The translations under genes and the position numbers were made by a program. DNA of 64,000 nt from Endocalyx cinctus (Eukaryota; Ascomycota; Sordariomycetes; Amphisphaeriales; Apiosporaceae): contig BCKC01000001.1 in the NCBI GenBank assembly GCA_001600455.1, positions 496,001 to 560,000 of the forward strand, written 5' to 3'. Shown here in pieces: positions 1-10,384 of the stretch (position 1 is its first letter; every line of letters starts with the position of its first letter). The notes beneath the pieces were generated by a model that made no database searches, was not told the origin of the DNA, and saw only the letters and a program-made list of their open reading frames with translations.

Positions 1-426
1 GATAGAGCACACCATACAAGCACGCGCGTAGCGCTGGTGCGAAGGGGGGATAAAGTTCTCGGCCATCTCCAGGTCCAAGAATGCGACGTCGCGGGCGAGT
101 GCGGGGTCGAGAACGAGGCGGATAGGGCCGCTTTCGTATCGGCGGCAGCTGACGCGGTAGAGGAGCGGTTCTAGTTTTCCGAGGGCGACGAGGGCGACTC
201 TGTCGCGCGGGTTCGGTTCGAGCGGCTGGTTGTCGGGCTGGGCGAAGGCCAGGTACGTGCAATCGAGCTCGCTATCGTATCGGGATAGCTTGTCGCTTCC
301 TTCCTCTTCCTCGTACAAGAAATCTCGTAGGATGGTGAGTATGTGGGGCGAAGTTTGGTGGTCGTTGAAAAGAGTTCCGTGGTTTTGGAATGAGGTTTGG
401 ATGTTGGGGAGAGGGTTGTTTGCCAT
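1..426 (-). CDS. Unknown protein, 3' end cut by window edge
   Basis: An open frame runs from an ATG at 426 down to base 1 without a stop, giving the first 142 residues. It begins MANNPLPNIQTSF and has an acidic patch (DFLYEEEEGSDK, about residues 35-46). I see no signal peptide, membrane segment or motif I recognise. The third-position GC-rich codons of the distal part resemble other genes in the window, which supports real coding. It is divergent from pop8 across 415 bp. An intron or further exons may lie beyond the left edge. Function unknown. Confidence 0.6.
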   Translation of the reverse strand, partial: MANNPLPNIQTSFQNHGTLFNDHQTSPHILTILRDFLYEEEEGSDKLSRYDSELDCTYLAFAQPDNQPLEPNPRDRVALVALGKLEPLLYRVSCRRYESGPIRLVLDPALARDVAFLDLEMAENFIPPSHQRYARACMVCSI

Positions 427-841
427 CTGGAGCTAAGCTTCGGGTTGCCTGGTCACAGGTAAAATAATAGGTATTCTTATATCAGGGTATGTAGTACACC
501 CGGTATGTGGATTGATCGGTTAGAGGGATAAGTTTAAAATTCAAAAGTCTACGACGGTTAAATACATATTTTTATGGGCTAGAGCAAATTACATAATCTT
601 GATGATTAGTCAAAAAACTTTATCTTATCAATTCTAACCTAATATCTTTTAGCCTCAAAGCTTTTTAAATACATATATGTATATATGCATTCAAAATTAC
701 TTATTTATTACATATTTCTTTAACCAAAATTTTAGAAATTCCCCAGAGTTCACTCTACCTTCTGTGTAGTATGGATTCTATGTTAACTTCTACACCTTCA
801 CAAGGCTCTTAGAAAAGCCATATGAAAAAAAAAAGATCATA
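427..841. other. AT-rich divergent spacer
   Basis: This is the shared 5' region of the edge gene (minus) and pop8 (plus). It is strongly AT-rich, with an A-tract just before the pop8 ATG and a TATATGTATATATG stretch near 670-690 that could hold a TATA element. No coding frame is visible. Confidence 0.6.
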
Positions 842-1324
842 ATGAGTGAAGACCATCAAGAGGACGTGTCTATGACAGGCACAGACTCTCACACCCAAAC
901 CAATACTCAGCAATCCTCGTCACAGAAAAAGCTCAACAAAGGCCGCGAACTTGCTTCTTGTACTATCAAAAACCCACCCTATTCCTATATACACCTAGAG
1001 CTCTTCGTTGGCGGTGCGGACGAGGACGAGGATGATTCTATAGAGTTAGATGCTATTCAAGTACGTTCTTACTGCAATTCAGCCTTGAGTCAGTTCTTGG
1101 GTGTGCACGGGACGGCTATTCCCCTCGACATTTTGAAAGTGGACAGACGTAGTTGTTGGCTGCGGGTGCCGCATGGTGACCTGGCTGCTTTCGCTGCAGC
1201 TATCACGGCTTGGCAGGGCACAAAGCTGAATAAAGCCAATGTATCTCTCAGGGTAAAAGGATGCTCTGATTGGCTGGGAGCTTTAGTTGGAGGAGAGGGT
1301 CAGCATCGACTTTGGTCTGGCTGA
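842..1324 (+). CDS. pop8: RNase P/MRP subunit Pop8-like protein
   Basis: A single-exon 160-residue protein. After a polar, low-complexity N-terminus (about 1-38), it shows the Pop8 pattern: PPYSYIHLELF near residues 45-55, ALSQFLGVHGTAIPLDIL near 80-97, WLRVPHGDLAAFAAAI near 105-120 and a closing VKGCSDWLGAL. Pop8 is a small alpha/beta protein of the nuclear RNase P and RNase MRP ribonucleoproteins, which process tRNA 5' leaders and pre-rRNA. The length fits fungal Pop8 (about 130-170 residues). The start is the first ATG after an A-rich leader. The family call rests on remembered pattern similarity, and I know of no other family with this set of motifs. Confidence 0.72.
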   Translation: MSEDHQEDVSMTGTDSHTQTNTQQSSSQKKLNKGRELASCTIKNPPYSYIHLELFVGGADEDEDDSIELDAIQVRSYCNSALSQFLGVHGTAIPLDILKVDRRSCWLRVPHGDLAAFAAAITAWQGTKLNKANVSLRVKGCSDWLGALVGGEGQHRLWSG

Positions 1325-1685
1325 AAAAAAAAAATACCAGCCAGATACTCCAAATATCTCCTGAGTATAATTCTATAAAACCCAAAAGGCTGTATATGAA
1401 GCAGATATAAATCACCACACTAGGCTATAAGCAACTCGGATATTCATAACTCAGAGAACAAGATTAGAGCTCTGTATGATTGGATATACTCCCACTCCCG
1501 CCCCTGCCCTGCTAGTGCCATCACCTCATCGCTCATTTGATTTGCCTTGCCTTCCATATAACGCCAATGCTTTCCCGTTACCGATGCCGCATCAGATATG
1601 CAAGGATGTTATGCCTTAAAACACCAGATTTTTATATTACGTTTTTTTCGACGTCGCCCTCTCTAATCATTCGTTCGTCTCATCT
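1325..1685. other. Convergent 3' spacer
   Basis: The region between the converging pop8 and ppt1 stops. It holds an A10 run directly after the pop8 stop and AT-rich sequence, consistent with 3' UTRs. Nothing else is seen. Confidence 0.5.
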
Positions 1686-3617
1686 TTACATCATGCCCAT
1701 CAGGGAATTTCCGGCATATGCCTGAAATATCGGTTAGCTAATTTGCCAAGATAGGTTTTTTAATAAGAGATCTCATCTGGAATAAGACTTACCATAGGTC
1801 GAATGGGCGGATGGGGAACCGCATCAAATTGGTTGAAGTTGAGCTTGTAGTCGGGACCAATGTTGATATAGGCACCCCGGTTTTCCGTCTGATCGCAATA
1901 CTTCGGTGCCGAGAAAACTATCATCGAGTTAGCCAAACCCGAAAGAAATTCAGATCATCGTGGAAAAAAGATGACATACCAGTGATACATTTCCCATCAT
2001 GTTCTTCCTCGTAACCGTCCATGCGAACTTCGTGACTGCGGATGATGGCGTCGAGCCCGTTCTTTTCGCAGAACTTCTTGGTAACATCCGGTCCGAACTG
2101 CATGCCTACACCTCGCTTACTGGGACCACGACCGGGTGCGGTCTGGGGATCTGTCCAGAGCATCTCCATCATGAGTCCAGATTGACCAGGTTGTCTTTGA
2201 CCATGCCGATTAAGCTTCCGGATGTCATCTAGAGATACATTGTCGTCGGAGAATAGACCGCCATGGAGAACAAGATATTTGGAACCAATGAGTGTCGCTA
2301 AAGGCAAAGCCGAAAAGCTTTCCGAGAACAGTTTGAAAACGCTGATTTCTGTTAGTATGGAAACTATAGGTACAATAATTTAGAATTCGAATCTTACCGT
2401 TCATTGTATTTCGCCTTGCACTCTCCTTCGAAACCATAAACTTTGTTCATGTCGTCTGTTTCATGGTTACCTCTGTTCAGGAACATGCCATGAGGCCGTA
2501 GCCATTTATAGGCATAAAGCAACAGGGCAATTTCTGTGGACCATGAACCTCGATCAACGAAATCTCCGTTAAACAGGTACCAGTGTTCCTCAGATGGCCG
2601 TCCGTTCAACCGGAATAGCTCCATCAAATCATAGTATTGACCTATCTTGGGTATTAGTGTGAAGTGCAAGAGAATGGAAAGAGGGTAGATAGGATATATG
2701 GATTTGGCGTGCTTACCATGTGTATCACCGCAGACGGTGAGCTGAACGTTGTCCGGGATCTTCATTTCTACCATAGTCGGCTCATTATAGACGATCTTCT
2801 GCACGGCGATGATGATTTGATAGACATATTTTTTGTGGATTTTCTTTCCTTCTTTGAACCTCTCGATCATGTCGTCGACGAATTCCTGGGTCATTTCATC
2901 TTTCAACTGTACACCGTCATAGTCTGCCTCGATGGGTATGGAGTCGAGATCTAGTCCTTCAGCGGCGGAGGGCTCGTCGCCGACCTCGATGGCGGCATAA
3001 AAGTTGAGCTGACGCACAATCTTTTGGCATTCAGCCAGCTTAAGCTTCACATCCTTATTATTCGGCTCGATCTTGGCGCATTCTTTGAAATCTTTGACGG
3101 CTTCTTTCGGTTTGAGGATGGCGGTGTAGGCGGTAGCACGACGATAATAAGCCTAGAGAGGAGGGGTTCGAATAGAGATAATTAGACAAAGCGTAACATA
3201 AGGGTAAAGAGGGAAAAGAAGAAGAAGAGGAAGAAGAGGGAAAGGAGAAAAGAAGGGGTTTTTGGTTTAACATAAGATAGTATTATTATTTTATTTAGTT
3301 ATATACCTTGATAAGTTTTGGATTCAACTCTATAGCTTTTGAGCAATCAGCAATGGTGTAACCGAATGCTTCGGATTTGATGTTGGCCTGCATACCAAGA
3401 GTTAGTATGTCACGCGAGCGTATTTCGCAGGTCACCAACGAAACCAAATGGGATTATAGTTACGAACCTGAGCTCGATTTAAATAAAAAGTCGGCTCCTT
3501 GTCGTTCAGCTCTATCGCTTTAGTGTAGAGTTCAATAGCTTTAGGCCAATCGTGAGCAGCAAAGGCTTTGTTGCCCTCATTCTTCAGGGAAACGGCCTGC
3601 TCAACGGCAGATGCCAT
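1686..3617 (-). CDS. ppt1: Serine/threonine protein phosphatase 5 (TPR-PP5)
   Basis: Seven exons join in frame: 3617-3468, 3387-3307, 3152-2717, 2641-2398, 2341-1980, 1917-1793 and 1721-1686. They give 477 residues, the usual PP5 length. Residues 1 to about 115 form TPR repeats (KNEGNKAFAAHDWPKAIELY; AIELNPKLIKAYYRRA). The rest is the PPP catalytic domain with the metal and active-site motifs GDTHGQYYD, GDFVDRGSWS and RGNHE, then APKYCD. The C-terminus GNSLMGMM matches the autoinhibitory tail of the family. PP5 is a cytosolic/nuclear phosphatase recruited to Hsp90 through its TPR domain, where it dephosphorylates Hsp90, Cdc37 and clients. Every intron has GT-AG ends and phases agree at each junction, so the model is firm. 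Confidence 0.95.
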
Positions 3618-4286
3618 TTTGTTTAAATATAGTCAACAACTAAATTTCTTTGACTCTTCTTCTTCTTCTTTTTTTTTTTTCTTCAGGAACTATGGCCGAA
3701 CCCAAAACTAGAGATGAAAAGAAAAAAAAAAGTAGTGATGATAAAGAGTAGTATATGAGAGCTTGTTGATGATATAGTGGTTAATATTAAGTGGTCATGT
3801 ATGTACGTACGTGCGTGTGGGAGGGGGGGAAAAGAAGAGAGGGAGGGAAAAGAGGAAGAGGAAAAGAGAAGATGAGAGACAGTTTGAAAATAAGAGACAG
3901 TAAATATTAAATTAAATATTTTACTCTTTCTCAATAATCTACTTTGAGGATTGTTATAACTTAAACAAACAAGGCTACATCCATTACGTGAAACTTTTTT
4001 TTCTCTCTGAATTTGATGTTGGGCCAAGTGAATTGAATACTTTCTATAAATCGGGGATCGGAACGTTCTAAGAAATTCTAGACTTTTTGAAGTTCTGATA
4101 GGCTTTTGTTTCGGTATCAAAAAGTACCTATTAAGTCGAGATCTAATAACTTTGTTTATGGCGGGGTATTAGGGTAAAGATTCTAAAGAATGGCAATGAG
4201 GAAGAATAAGAATGGCATAGAATGGCATTGTGGCATGCCAAATCTTATCAAGTTTTATCAATCAAAACTGATAAGGTACTCCAACG

Positions 4287-4316
4287 GTACTTACCGTACT
4301 TACCGTACTTACCGTA
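4287..4316. repeat. Short tandem repeat, unit GTACTTACC x3
   Basis: Three perfect consecutive copies of GTACTTACC followed by a partial fourth (GTA). The next bases, AAGTAC, allow partial self-pairing. It lies about 320 bp upstream of the yih1 start. Confidence 0.85.
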
Positions 4317-4598
4317 AAGTACGGCACGGAATATTCTGAGTCATTACAGCAGTATCTACCTAGCCTGTCTGCCTGCCCAGGGTTATTACATAGCTGCATA
4401 GGTACCTAAATCTACCTATCATTCATCCTTAAACCTTAATTTATTTTCTCTCTTTGTCCGTTTGTCTTACTTCGGTATAATTCTGAGTAGTTAGTGAATT
4501 TACTAAACGAGGTATATAATCACTACCTACTTACCTACCTAGAGGTACTGCTATTGCTTGGTAGGCAGTTGAAATAAGAATATAAGTTATATATAATC

Positions 4599-4626
4599 CT
4601 TTCTTTTCTTTCTTTTCTTTTTCCTT
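4599..4626 (+). promoter_or_regulatory. CT-rich core-promoter tract of yih1
   Basis: A nearly pure pyrimidine run (repeated CTTTCTTTT) ends about 12 nt before the yih1 ATG. CT-rich tracts next to the transcription start are common in filamentous-fungal promoters. The role here is inferred from position and composition. Confidence 0.4.
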
Positions 4627-4637
4627 TAATCTACGAC

Positions 4638-5483
4638 ATGTCCGAAGAGCTTCAAGATGAGATTGAAGCTATTAATTCAATATATGGTGAAGGATGTTTA
4701 ACCCCCTCAAACAAACCACTCACTTATATCTTAAAGCCCCCGGGAGAATCATCATCTTTACTTGTTGAATTCCCCGCTGAATACCCAAACCTTCCTCCCT
4801 CCGTCGTTGGTACTAATAGTACAGGCGAGCACGGGAAACGTGGCGACGCAGCTCGGGAATTGGCTTTTTTCCGTCAAGCTCTCGGCCAGGTCTACGAGCC
4901 CGGTTCCGTTTGTTTATTCGACGCCATAGAGGAGCTGGGTAGGTTATTGGAATCTTTAGCTCCGGAAGAACAGCCGGCTGAACCAGATACATCATCATTA
5001 CCTGACCAAGATGTTTCTTTCGGAAAAGAAATAACGGAAGAAAATCAAATTCCCTCGGTAGACCCTCAATGGATCCAATCCGATCCTGTTATAGAGTTAA
5101 GATCGACCTTTGTCGCTCGCTGCGCAGCTGTTTCTTCAACTGCCGAAGCTGAGGCATTCCTTCAACATTTATTGGCATCCGACAAAAAGATTCGAAATGC
5201 AACGCATAATATGACTGCATGGAGGATCAAAGGTCCAAACAATACCACTTTTCAGGATTGTAACGACGATGGAGAAACTGCCGCCGGAGGACGACTGCTG
5301 CATCTCATGCAACTGATGGATCTCTGGAACGTCATGGTCGTTGTTACGAGATGGTACGGGGGACATAAATTAGGCCCTCGACGATTTGCTCTTATCAACC
5401 AAGCCGCACGAGACTCCTTTGTGAAAGCAGGTCTCGTTGTCGACAGCGCCGCTACTAATAAAAAGAAAAGCGCTGGTAAATAA
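4638..5483 (+). CDS. yih1: IMPACT/Yih1 family GCN1-binding protein
   Basis: A single-exon 281-residue protein. An N-terminal RWD domain starts at residue 1 (ELQDEIEAINSIYGEG, with FPAEYPNLPPS near 54-64). A C-terminal UPF0029/IMPACT domain follows at about 150-270, with the signature VVVTRWYGGHKLGPRRF. Yih1/IMPACT competes with Gcn2 for Gcn1 through its RWD domain, restraining eIF2alpha phosphorylation and the general amino-acid control response; it acts in the cytosol and also binds actin. The length matches fungal homologues (about 260-290). The tail is short and basic (NKKKSAGK). The start is the first in-frame ATG, directly after a CT tract. Confidence 0.93.
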   Translation: MSEELQDEIEAINSIYGEGCLTPSNKPLTYILKPPGESSSLLVEFPAEYPNLPPSVVGTNSTGEHGKRGDAARELAFFRQALGQVYEPGSVCLFDAIEELGRLLESLAPEEQPAEPDTSSLPDQDVSFGKEITEENQIPSVDPQWIQSDPVIELRSTFVARCAAVSSTAEAEAFLQHLLASDKKIRNATHNMTAWRIKGPNNTTFQDCNDDGETAAGGRLLHLMQLMDLWNVMVVVTRWYGGHKLGPRRFALINQAARDSFVKAGLVVDSAATNKKKSAGK

Positions 5484-5879
5484 AGCTTAAGGGCTTAAGG
5501 ACTTACCACTCAGACCACTATAACACTATAATTAAGTACTTAATACCGAGTATAAGTACTAATTTTTATACTACGGCAAATATACATCTAACCGATATAT
5601 CCCCACATCCTCATCCCTGTTCAATCTGTACCCCAAACCTCGACCTCTCGCTAACAAAGAAGCCTCCCGTATAATGAGCCTCGGTTCTCCACGATACAAC
5701 GTCCGAGGATCCTTGTAGCTGTCCATATATAACGTAAGGGGTCCAGTATGTTGAATTATAAGCTTGGTCACCTCAATTCGAAATTGTGACCTTTTCATAA
5801 ATAGTGCTTCACGTATCTTAATTTTGACGTCGGATAACCTTCCAATTCTCAAAAGAGTACAGTTACTATCTACCAGAGA
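5484..5879. other. Spacer between yih1 and the racemase-family gene
   Basis: About 400 bp that must hold the yih1 3' UTR and the promoter of the next gene on the same strand. An antisense open frame crosses it, but it runs through the next gene's first exon and intron and looks incidental. No other signal is seen. Confidence 0.45.
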
Positions 5880-7188
5880 ATGGTCGCACCACCTCCACTT
5901 CAGGGGATCAAGGTCCTTGAATTTGCTGGACTTGCACCCGGTAAATCTAAACACCATTAAAATTGAAGAATATCATCGCTGACGCGCTACAAAAGGACCT
6001 TTTACTGGATTACTACTGTCGGATGCCGGCGCCCAAGTTCTACGCATTGACCGGGCCATACCGGGCAAGACACACACGCCAGGTGTCGAACCCCCTCTGA
6101 CTCCAGACATGCTCACAAGACATAAGGCTTCGATAGCGGTCGACCTGAAATCGGCCGGGGGCGTATCCCTGATCAAAGAGCTCGCCAAGACGGCCGACGT
6201 GATCATCGACCCGTTCCGACCGGGCGTCCTCGAAAAGCTCGGGCTCGGCCCGGACGTCCTCTGCGCGGCGAACCCGGGCCTCGTGTACGGACGCATGACG
6301 GGTTTCCGACGGGACGGCAAGTACGCCGACATGGCCGGCCACGACATCAACTACCTGGCCGTCTCGGGCGTGCTCTCGATGCTCGGCCGCCGCGGCGAGA
6401 AGCCGCACCCGCCCTGGAACATCCTGGCCGACTTCGCCGGCGGCGGCGCTACCTTGTTTCAGGGCGTCCTGATGGCCCTGGTGGCCCGCGGCAAGGACGG
6501 TAAAGGTCAGGTCGTCGAGGCGAACATGGCCGACGGCGCGAGCTACCTCGCGACTTTCCCCCGCATGGCCCTCAAGACCCCCCTCGGCAGCTTCCCCCGC
6601 GGCGAGAACCAGCTCGACGGCGGGTGCCCCTTCTACGACACGTACGAGACCTCGGACGGGAAGTACGTGGCCGTCGGCGCGCTCGAGCCCCAGTTCTTCG
6701 ACGTCCTCGTCCGCAAGCTGGACCTCGCGGACCGGTCCTGGGACCGCCGTCGGCTCGACCGCGAGGTCTGGCCCGCGATGAGATCGGACTTCGAGCGGAC
6801 GTTCGGGTCGAGGACGCGCGATCACTGGGAGTCGGTCTTCGACGGGACGGACGCTTGCTGCACCCCGATCTTGGAGTACGCGGAGCTGGAGGAGGGGAGG
6901 AGGGACGGGTCGAGGGAGGGGGATCTCAGGCCGGCGGTTACGCTGAGGCGCACGCCGTGCTTGGCCGTCGATCAGGAGAGGTCGACGAGCGGGAAGCAGA
7001 CGGAGGAGATTAGGGGCCAGGGAGCGGGCGTTTCGGGTGGTGGGTACGTGCCGATTCCTATCGGGGCCGGAGCCGGCGGCGAGGACGTTTTGGGCAAGTG
7101 GTTCGGGTGGACGAAGGGGAAGGATTATGAGGTGGAGAAAGGGGGTTTGGTTATGTTGAGTAAGGATGAGGCGAAGTCAAAACTCTAA
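5880..7188 (+). CDS. CoA-transferase family III / alpha-methylacyl-CoA racemase-like enzyme
   Basis: Two exons (5880-5940 and 5996-7188, 55-nt intron) give 417 residues. The N-terminus LQGIKVLEFAGLAPGPFTG, the central DMAGHDINYLAVSG with the conserved His, and GQVVEANMADGASYL identify the CaiB/BaiF (family III CoA-transferase) fold, closest to alpha-methylacyl-CoA racemases. In fungi these act in peroxisomes or mitochondria on 2-methyl-branched acyl-CoA. The C-terminus ends SKL, a canonical PTS1, supporting peroxisomal location. The catalytic region is normal, but about residues 305-385 (GRRDGSREG..., GGGYVPIPIGAGAGG) form a polar and Gly-rich insert of lower conservation. The first exon is short; without it the fold would lack its first beta strand, so the spliced model is preferred. 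Confidence 0.88.
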
Positions 7189-8509
7189 GGTTGGTGGATA
7201 GATATGAAGTGGCTTCTTGTATGTATTATGCTACAGGAAATAACTTGAAGAAATAAGAAGAAATGTTGCCAATATGAAAATTTAGGTCTACGGGCATGCC
7301 TTTGGAACTTACTTGTATAAAATCATTTAGGGTTCGTTTCCTTTTCCAAGTTTGCCAGATCGTCGACAAGCGCGTAATACATTTCTGCAAATTCGTTCCA
7401 CGTCAACGCTCTCGCGCATAACCCGATGTCAGTGACAGTAAAGTGTCGATCTAATAAAATATTGTCTTTCCGAGAAATTGAACCAACCCCAGGGCATGAT
7501 TATTATTATTCTGACGAGGTCCAAACCAATCAACTATTCGAGTGGATCATTTGAAAATGTCGAATATCATCACAACCTGTAGTCTTTTCTTGACGAGATC
7601 TTCTTGGCTTACACAAATCGCGTCAATCTAGATGACATGCGGTCAGGAAGTATATATAAGGCGTTTCGGGGCCTCAGAAAGATTCCGAGTTATCACCAAT
7701 TTCTTGAATATTTCGTCAATATTGACGTAAATTGCCTACCGGTCCTTCTTCGAGTCCTAGGCATATAAAAGAGCCCCATAACCTAGTTAGTGTCCCTAGG
7801 AAAAAGCATATGTGTCTAAGCTAATTACGATATTATCATGTAAAGGGTAGCAGCGAGTCTGATAAACCTGGGAAATTAAATGGTGCATATTTCTAGTTTG
7901 CAACAGGACGGTGGGACGATATATCGAAGCTCATCATTATAGTGAGTATTGATTGATAATGTAGCTCTGGATCTAAAGATAATACCAGCGCAAAGAGGAA
8001 ACCTGGAACTACGTTGAAAGTTGGTATTTCTCACGGCTATCTACTCTCCCATGTCAACCTTACGGGTACGTATCATAAGGAGAGATGATGGGGTGATGAG
8101 GCGTGAAGTCACAATCAATCAATGGACAGGGACGCTGTAACATGCACATGATTATTGAAGTACTAACTATTTGGAACCCTCATGATGCTTCTTAGTCTCA
8201 TTGACAACATACAGAAGTGATTCTTTTGGAAAATGAGTGATTGAAGGTGACGATTAGCTTAGAAGTTCAAAGCTCCAACGTTTAACGCCGAGATATACGG
8301 ATAAGCTCCCCACTTATATATAAATGTGGATAAAGCTTACATAATTATGTCGTCGAATCTTCTATTCACGCAACAAGCAAAAAAAAAAAAAAGAAGAATA
8401 GAAAAGAAAAGAAAAAAAGTTGTAAATTACTCGATGAATTGTTACATCTAGTAGCAGTGCATTTCATTTCTACATAAACTATTTTGATTTTCTAATTGAA
8501 TACGTAATA
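7189..8509. other. 1.3-kb gene-free spacer with two TATA-like boxes
   Basis: No open frame of coding quality on either strand. Two TATA-like boxes lie about 100 bp apart (GTATATATAAGG near 7658 and GCATATAAAAGAG near 7760), neither close to a gene start. A-rich tracts at 8380-8420 precede the mitochondrial IF3 gene. It could hold a non-coding transcript or an old transposon remnant; I cannot tell which. Confidence 0.4.
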
Positions 8510-9763
8510 ATGAGGAACTCAAAATGTATTCTCTCGCCCAGTCGAGCTTTACATCGCACCCTTCTTTCCGACCTTAGCAGCAGCAGTAATAGTACCTATA
8601 CGAATTCTCAGCTGCAGACGCTCCCACCCTGCTCCTTTTCACGTACCTACTCGGCGTATAACCCGCCTTCGAGATTTTCCTCTCGCGGCAACTTCGGCAG
8701 AAGCACCGATGCCTCCTCATCCACCTCATCCGCCAACCCTTCCTCGTCTCCGAGCCAACTCTCGCAGAAACGGCATCCCCTGTCGCTGCACCCGCAAGCT
8801 CGCACGGCGGCGACGATAGTACAAACTCCGGATATCCTAAAGAACCGCGCGGCGCTGAGAAACGACGGTAGTAAAAACGACGACGAAGTCAGCCCCGACG
8901 GCAACGGCAACGGCGACCGCGAGAGCAACGGCAATAACAAAGAGCCCGCGGCAGAAGGCGAAGAAGAGGAAGCAGAAGAGGAAGCAGAAGAGGAGGTAGG
9001 AGAGAAGAAGAAAAAAGAGAAACAAATCAAATACATCAACGCGGCCATCCCGTGGACCTGGGTCCGCATCGTGAACCCGGAGACGAGGGAGCTGGGCCGG
9101 CCCCTGCGGCGCATGGACGTGCTCTCGCAGATGAACCTGGCGACCGAGGTGCTCGAGATGGTGTCGCTCGACGAGAGCGTCAAGGTGCCCTCGGCGATGC
9201 CGTGGCAGCCGCCCGTCAAAGCGGCCATCTGCGTGATCCGGGACAAGGAGGTCCTGACGGCGCGCGAGAAGGAGCTGGCCAAGGCGATGCGGCAGGCCAA
9301 AGTGTCCTTCAAGGAGCTCGAGGTCAACTGGGCCATCACCCGGCACGACTTGGGCATCAAGCTGAACCGGCTCCAGCAGTTCATGCGTAAAGGCATGCGC
9401 GCCGAGGTCGTCCTCGCGCGGAAGAGGGGCAGCCGGAAGGCGACGGCCGAGGAGTGCGAGCGCGTCCTCGAGGAGGTCTTGGGCGCGGTCGCGGCCGTCC
9501 CCGGCGCGAAGGAGGTACGCGTCGAAGGAACGATTGAGAGGGGGTCCATGAAGATCACGTTCCAAGGCCCGACGCAGAAGGCGGAGCCGAAGGTCAAGAA
9601 GGATAAGAACAAGAAGGGTAAGAAAAATAAGTATAAGAAAGATAAGGAGGGCGAGGATGAGGAGGTCGAGGATAAGGAAGGCGAGGACAAGGAGGGCAAG
9701 GATGAGGAGGGAAAGGATGAGGAGGGCAAGGATAAGAAGGACGAGGGTAAAGGCGATAATTAA
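8510..9763 (+). CDS. Mitochondrial translation initiation factor IF-3
   Basis: A single-exon 417-residue protein. The first 40 residues are rich in Ser, Arg and Leu with almost no acids (MRNSKCILSPSRALHRTLLS), fitting a mitochondrial presequence. A variable acidic region (EEEEAEEEAEEEVGEKKK, near 150-168) leads to the IF3 core at about 175-350. This includes VSFKELEVNWAITRHDLGIK and LQQFMRKGMRAEVVL, the C-domain that binds the small ribosomal subunit. IF3 dissociates mitoribosomes and proofreads initiator tRNA-AUG pairing. The tail (about 360-417) is an unusual run of Lys/Glu/Asp/Gly repeats such as KDEEGKDEEGKDEEGK. The yeast counterpart is Aim23; orthology is inferred from domain and context. 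Confidence 0.85.
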   Translation: MRNSKCILSPSRALHRTLLSDLSSSSNSTYTNSQLQTLPPCSFSRTYSAYNPPSRFSSRGNFGRSTDASSSTSSANPSSSPSQLSQKRHPLSLHPQARTAATIVQTPDILKNRAALRNDGSKNDDEVSPDGNGNGDRESNGNNKEPAAEGEEEEAEEEAEEEVGEKKKKEKQIKYINAAIPWTWVRIVNPETRELGRPLRRMDVLSQMNLATEVLEMVSLDESVKVPSAMPWQPPVKAAICVIRDKEVLTAREKELAKAMRQAKVSFKELEVNWAITRHDLGIKLNRLQQFMRKGMRAEVVLARKRGSRKATAEECERVLEEVLGAVAAVPGAKEVRVEGTIERGSMKITFQGPTQKAEPKVKKDKNKKGKKNKYKKDKEGEDEEVEDKEGEDKEGKDEEGKDEEGKDKKDEGKGDN

Positions 9764-10200
9764 CTGGACATGAAAATTAAACAAAGCGTACCGTGGTCCA
9801 ATCTCTACCGGATGGGATGTTTATAAACCGGCTATGAAATTTATGTATTATATACCTGGACGGGTAAGAAAATAAAATCTCTCAGGTAAGAGTTGTACAA
9901 TAGAGAAAAGGGGACACTAAAAAGTCAAGTCATCATATAAATATATATAGTATAAGCCAATCTATTAAATCTATAAAGATGATCTATACTTGCTTGAATA
10001 CTACATCCTTTAAGAATACCTCTTATTAAAGAGAAACATTATTTCCAAGAAGGGCCGTCATCGAATCGATGCATGACCGTTGTATATTTGATTCCGATTC
10101 AGCTTTCAAAGCTGCCTTTTGGTTTCGGACGCAAAAGCTCAACCAATCCAATCCTAATCCAATCACTTCAAGTCCAAGTTCCGAGGACGAAGCAGATACG

Positions 10201-10231
<31 letters not shown>

Positions 10232-10384
10232 TCCAGTGTATTAACGCCGCCCATATGATTCATTCGACAAGATCAAAAGTAAGTAATAAAATTTCACGTC
10301 ATAAATCCCCTTTCCCTTTTGTCCCCGTATTCGCATTAAGAAAATAATAATGAAGAAAAAGAAATAAGCATAGCTTTTTCTTTC
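9764..10384. other. Convergent 3' spacer with (TA)n
   Basis: The region between the converging IF3 and GH76 genes. It is AT-rich and contains a 29-nt TA microsatellite. Small open frames here consist mostly of the repeat and are not called. Confidence 0.5.
10201..10229. repeat. (TA)n microsatellite
   Basis: An uninterrupted TA dinucleotide run of 29 nt in the 3' spacer. Confidence 0.95.

Larger units (their letters stand above)
3618..4637. other. Divergent promoter region of ppt1 and yih1
   Basis: A 1-kb AT-rich spacer between the divergent ppt1 and yih1 genes. Poly-pyrimidine and poly-purine tracts lie next to the ppt1 start (about 3655-3680 and 3820-3870), a 9-bp tandem repeat at 4287-4316 and a CT tract before yih1. 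An open frame at 3683-4120 has no coding character and I do not call it. Confidence 0.55.

Noticed and set aside
3683..4120. 145-codon open frame upstream of ppt1
   Set aside because: Composition is Phe/Ser/Ile from poly-purine tracts in the opposite strand; it lies in the ppt1 5' region with no family match.
6040..6825. Long antisense open frame over the racemase-family gene
   Set aside because: It mirrors GC-rich third codon positions of the sense gene, translates to a biased Arg/Val/Glu composition and has no family signature.
8647..9784. Two long antisense open frames over the IF3 gene
   Set aside because: Both consist of Ser/Leu-rich translations of the opposite strand's acidic repeats; the sense frame has the IF3 core.
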